A stretch of 64,000 nt of DNA. Source: Boothiomyces macroporosus. Its lineage: Eukaryota; Chytridiomycota; Chytridiomycetes; Rhizophydiales; Terramycetaceae. The DNA is taken from contig JADGKB010000055.1 in the NCBI GenBank assembly GCA_027604185.1, positions 1-64,000 on the forward strand, written 5' to 3'. Below are positions 62,981-64,000 of this stretch, piece by piece. Position numbers and translations under genes: made by a program. Numbering within the stretch: the first letter of the stretch is position 1; each line of letters opens with the position of its first letter. Under the pieces are notes generated by a model. The model saw nothing but the letters and a program-made list of their open reading frames with translations. It was not told the DNA's origin and made no database searches.

Positions 62981-64000
62981 ATGTTTGCACTTTTACTTTC
63001 CTTGATAAAAGCCCAGTCTTTTATCCAATACGATATTTCAGAATGTATCCCAATATACGGCACAGACGCCTTTCAAAATCCGGGTCAAGTTCAAGTAACT
63101 CTGCAGCCGTTAAAACCAAACGGTTCCTTGGCTCTGGGAATCTTCCCATACTTGGAGCGAAACCATCTTGCTTTCACTCCAGACCCAAATTTCAAAGATT
63201 ATTTGATTTGTAATGAAGACTATATTAAGCAAGAATTATGTTCGGAATCAGAACTGGGCAGATTTCATATAATTAGAAACTCTACAGCGATACAAAATGA
63301 TAGGATTCAGTGGCAGATGGCCGGCACTTTACAAGCATCCAGCGCAATTGGAGCTAAAATAGTTGTTCAGGAAACCGCAAATCCAAGGAGAATGATTTTG
63401 AAATATCCGATTAAACAGACAGATTTTTATTGCATGTACTTGTCATCTAATACCTTGGAAGATGAACAGGATTACATTGTAGATTTCACGATAGTTAATC
63501 CTTATGGGTATTTACCTGCAATCTACTATCCTGCGCTTCCGTTCTTTGCAATTATGTCTGGATTCTATACGTTTATTGGAGCGTGTTGGATGTACGTCTC
63601 TTTCCGGTATTGGAAAGATTTACTTTTGATTCAGCACTATGTATCTCTAGTAATTGCATTCTTGATTGTGGAAATGGCGTTCAATTATTCGTTTTTCTCT
63701 GATTACAATTCCAGTGGCCGTATAAACTACTTTTTGCTAGTAATAACTGTAGTTTTAAACGCAGCCAGAAATTCAATTTCGTTTTTTATGTTACTGATTG
63801 TAAGCTTGGGATATGGAGTTGTAAAGTAAGAGTATGCTAAAATAGACCTACGTTAGGAGAAGTTATGAATACTACTGTGTATTTGGCTGTTGCGCACTTT
63901 GTATTTGGAGTACTATATGGAGTTGGTGCGCTAATTTCAGAGGATGCCAATTCTGCCCTGGTTCTAATTAGTGCTATTCCGCTCTCAATGACAATGACTT
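62981..64000 (+). CDS. PTM1/GPR107/TMEM87-like Golgi seven-TM protein (partial)
   Basis: Exon 1 62981-63825 and exon 2 from 63846 to beyond the window end, joined across a 20-nt intron. A signal peptide (MFALLLSLIKAQS) leads to a ~190-residue lumenal domain, then the LU7TM bundle: YYPALPFFAIMSGFYTFIGACWMYVSF, HYVSLVIAFLIVEMAFNYSFF, SSGRINYFLLVITVVLNAARNSISFFMLLIVSLGYGVVKPTLG. These are the hallmark segments of yeast Ptm1 and animal GPR107/GPR108/TMEM87, which act in Golgi trafficking. The intron falls inside the Lys codon of GYGVVKPTLG, the most conserved motif. The remainder of the bundle is outside the window. Confidence 0.85.

Overview
The window is nuclear DNA of a compact, gene-dense fungal genome, most likely an early-diverging (non-Dikarya) lineage. 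I cannot name the species. Fungal markers are a type-2 hydroxyacyl-thioester dehydratase (HTD2), three 14-helix DHA2-type drug/H+ antiporters, an expansin-like secreted protein, a DUF2855 protein, and a small secreted Cys-rich family I associate with Mucoromycota and Basidiomycota. Mitochondrial translation factor IF-3, pyruvate dehydrogenase E1 beta, two mitochondrial carriers, haem synthesis and thiamine-pyrophosphate synthesis show an aerobic organism with normal mitochondria, which argues against a typical microsporidian. About 44 protein genes lie in 64 kb. No tRNA, rRNA, transposon or CRISPR array was recognised.

The dominant feature is gene structure. By hand I resolved 64 spliceosomal introns. 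Of these, 61 are 19-23 nt long (15 of 19, 29 of 20, 8 of 21, 7 of 22, 2 of 23). Each begins GT (mostly GTAA, GTAC or GTAT) and ends with a branch-like TAAC/TAAT/TGAC a few bases before AG. The exceptions are two ordinary introns (49 nt in RPL11, 50 nt in IF-3) and one 44-nt gap in the PDH E1 beta gene that divides exactly into a 21-nt and a 23-nt intron lying back to back. Each intron was placed by restoring an open frame, usually also a known family alignment. Simple ORF calls therefore cut many genes here into false pieces.

Layout. 1-13.5 kb: tail of a duplicated secreted-protein gene, tubulin cofactor C, an LRR-like protein, expansin-like protein, mitochondrial carrier, S9 peptidase and uroporphyrinogen-III synthase (divergent), secreted M28 peptidase, arrestin-like protein, SIM-RING ubiquitin ligase, and XPB/Ssl2. 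13.6-31 kb: a large MLKL-like/TKL-kinase/LRR protein, a mitochondrial-looking unknown, surface proteins (one PAN-like, two mucin-like), mitochondrial IF-3, an RRM protein, an ACBD5/Atg37-like protein, the second copy of the secreted protein, HTD2, and an M3 peptidase. 31-46 kb: RhoGEF, CLC transporter, ADP/ATP-carrier-like protein, a seven-exon basic protein with a chromo-shadow-like start, and three DHA2 transporters around a photolyase-related gene. 46-64 kb: DOMON/copper monooxygenase, a vWFD-mucin-EGF surface protein, DUF2855, PDH E1 beta, RPL11, thiamine pyrophosphokinase, RPL9, DNMT2, clathrin heavy chain, and the start of a PTM1/GPR107-like Golgi protein.

Promoters. RPL11 and RPL9 share a near-identical bipartite upstream element. 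Several secreted, surface and transporter genes carry a TATA box whose first base lies only 31-42 nt before the ATG, implying very short leaders.
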